This document shows, piece after piece, positions 63,328 through 64,000 of a stretch of DNA of 64,000 nt. The notes under the pieces are model-generated. The model did not search any database and had not been told where the DNA came from. It saw only the letters and a list, made by a program, of their open reading frames with translations. The translations under genes were made by a program, and so were the position numbers. How positions within the stretch are numbered: position 1 is the stretch's first letter; the number at the start of each line of letters is the position of its first letter. This stretch comes from Ulota crispa (lineage: Eukaryota > Streptophyta > Bryopsida > Orthotrichales > Orthotrichaceae), in the NCBI GenBank assembly GCA_963920765.1, contig OY987242.1, positions 25,692,002 to 25,756,001 of the forward strand, in the 5' to 3' direction.

Positions 63328-64000
63328 TAACCCCTAAAGGACTAAGGGCCCTTTAGGGGGACAAATGGGATTTTGGGCATGTACCTATGGCTAAACTACT
63401 TTGTGTGATTTTTTGAAACTTTTTTGAAGGTGAGAAATTCAAAGATCTACGTGGGAAATGTAATTTATTCTTCATTTTGACATTTATTGAAGAAGTTAAA
63501 AATGAATTTCTAGAAAATGATGCTCCCCAGGCAGCCAAAAAATTCTTTAAAAATTTCATTTTTTTCTAATAAAATCAAAAATAGGTTCTTTAGACTTATA
63601 TAGATGTGGGGAACTTTGAATCATTCAATTTTGATAAATGAGATGAAATTTATGAGATGTTTTAGTTTGGGGGTAGGTGTGGAAAATCTCAAAACTATGC
63701 CTGCACGCAAACTAAAACTTCTCATAACTTTCATCTCATTTTTCAAAATTGAATGATTCAAAGCTCCCCACATCTTTATAAGTCTAAAGAACCTATTTCT
63801 GATTTTATTAGAAAAAAATGAAATTTTTAAAGAATTTTTTGGCTGCCCGGGGAGCATCATTTTCTAGAAATTCATTTTTAACTTCTCCAATAAATGTCAA
63901 AATGAAGAAAAAATTACATTTCCCACGTAGATTTTTGAATTTTTCACCTTCAATAAAAGTTTCAAATTATCACACAAAGTAGTTTAGCCATAGGTACATG
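63328..64000. mobile_element. Palindromic TTAA-bounded element cut by the window edge
   Basis: The left terminus is TTAACCCCTAAAGGACTA. The interior is a palindrome of roughly 310-bp arms centred near 63685. TGTACCTATGGCTAAACTAC near 63380 is answered by TAGTTTAGCCATAGGTACAT at the window end. The right terminus is outside. The 9735-10695 element shares its left arm. Confidence 0.8.

Overview
The window looks like nuclear DNA of a land plant (streptophyte). It has four intron-rich genes with GT-AG introns and plant-type products, separated by long AT-rich intergenic DNA full of short non-coding transposons. The large plastid-targeted CP12, the base-exchange type phosphatidylserine synthase and the AVT1-like transporter all point to the green plant lineage. 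I cannot name the species. A non-flowering plant such as a bryophyte is a guess only.

Layout. 248-4973 (minus) holds a seven-exon YY1-type zinc-finger regulator of 930 residues, with a GA/CT-rich tract at its presumed 5' end near 7 kb. 7.1-22.9 kb is intergenic and carries many miniature transposons. 23.4-29.3 kb (plus) holds an AVT1-like amino-acid transporter of 531 residues whose leader has two small upstream ORFs and whose first intron is full of tandem repeats. 29.3-34.5 kb is intergenic, with a 0.9 kb palindrome and a nested pair of TTAA-bounded elements. 34.5-43.3 kb (plus) holds phosphatidylserine synthase: 12 coding exons after two non-coding leader exons, 468 residues. 43.3-51 kb is intergenic. 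51.58-54.34 kb (plus) holds the Calvin-cycle linker protein CP12, two exons, 127 residues, with a tandem-repeat intron. 54.3-64 kb is intergenic and holds a 2.16 kb CACTA-type element with a TTAA element nested inside it.

The four genes do not form a pathway: a nuclear regulator, a membrane transporter, an ER lipid enzyme and a plastid redox linker. What joins the region is its repeats. I could assemble at least six families from their inverted termini. The largest group always ends in TTAACCC... and ...GGGTTAA. A Mutator-type foldback has 9-bp target duplications. CACTA-type elements have 3-bp duplications. Two AT-rich MITE families twice occur side by side. I see no transposase, reverse transcriptase, tRNA gene, rRNA gene or CRISPR array. 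Every element seen is non-autonomous. All exon boundaries were read by eye from splice-site consensus, phase continuity and protein-family similarity, not from transcripts.
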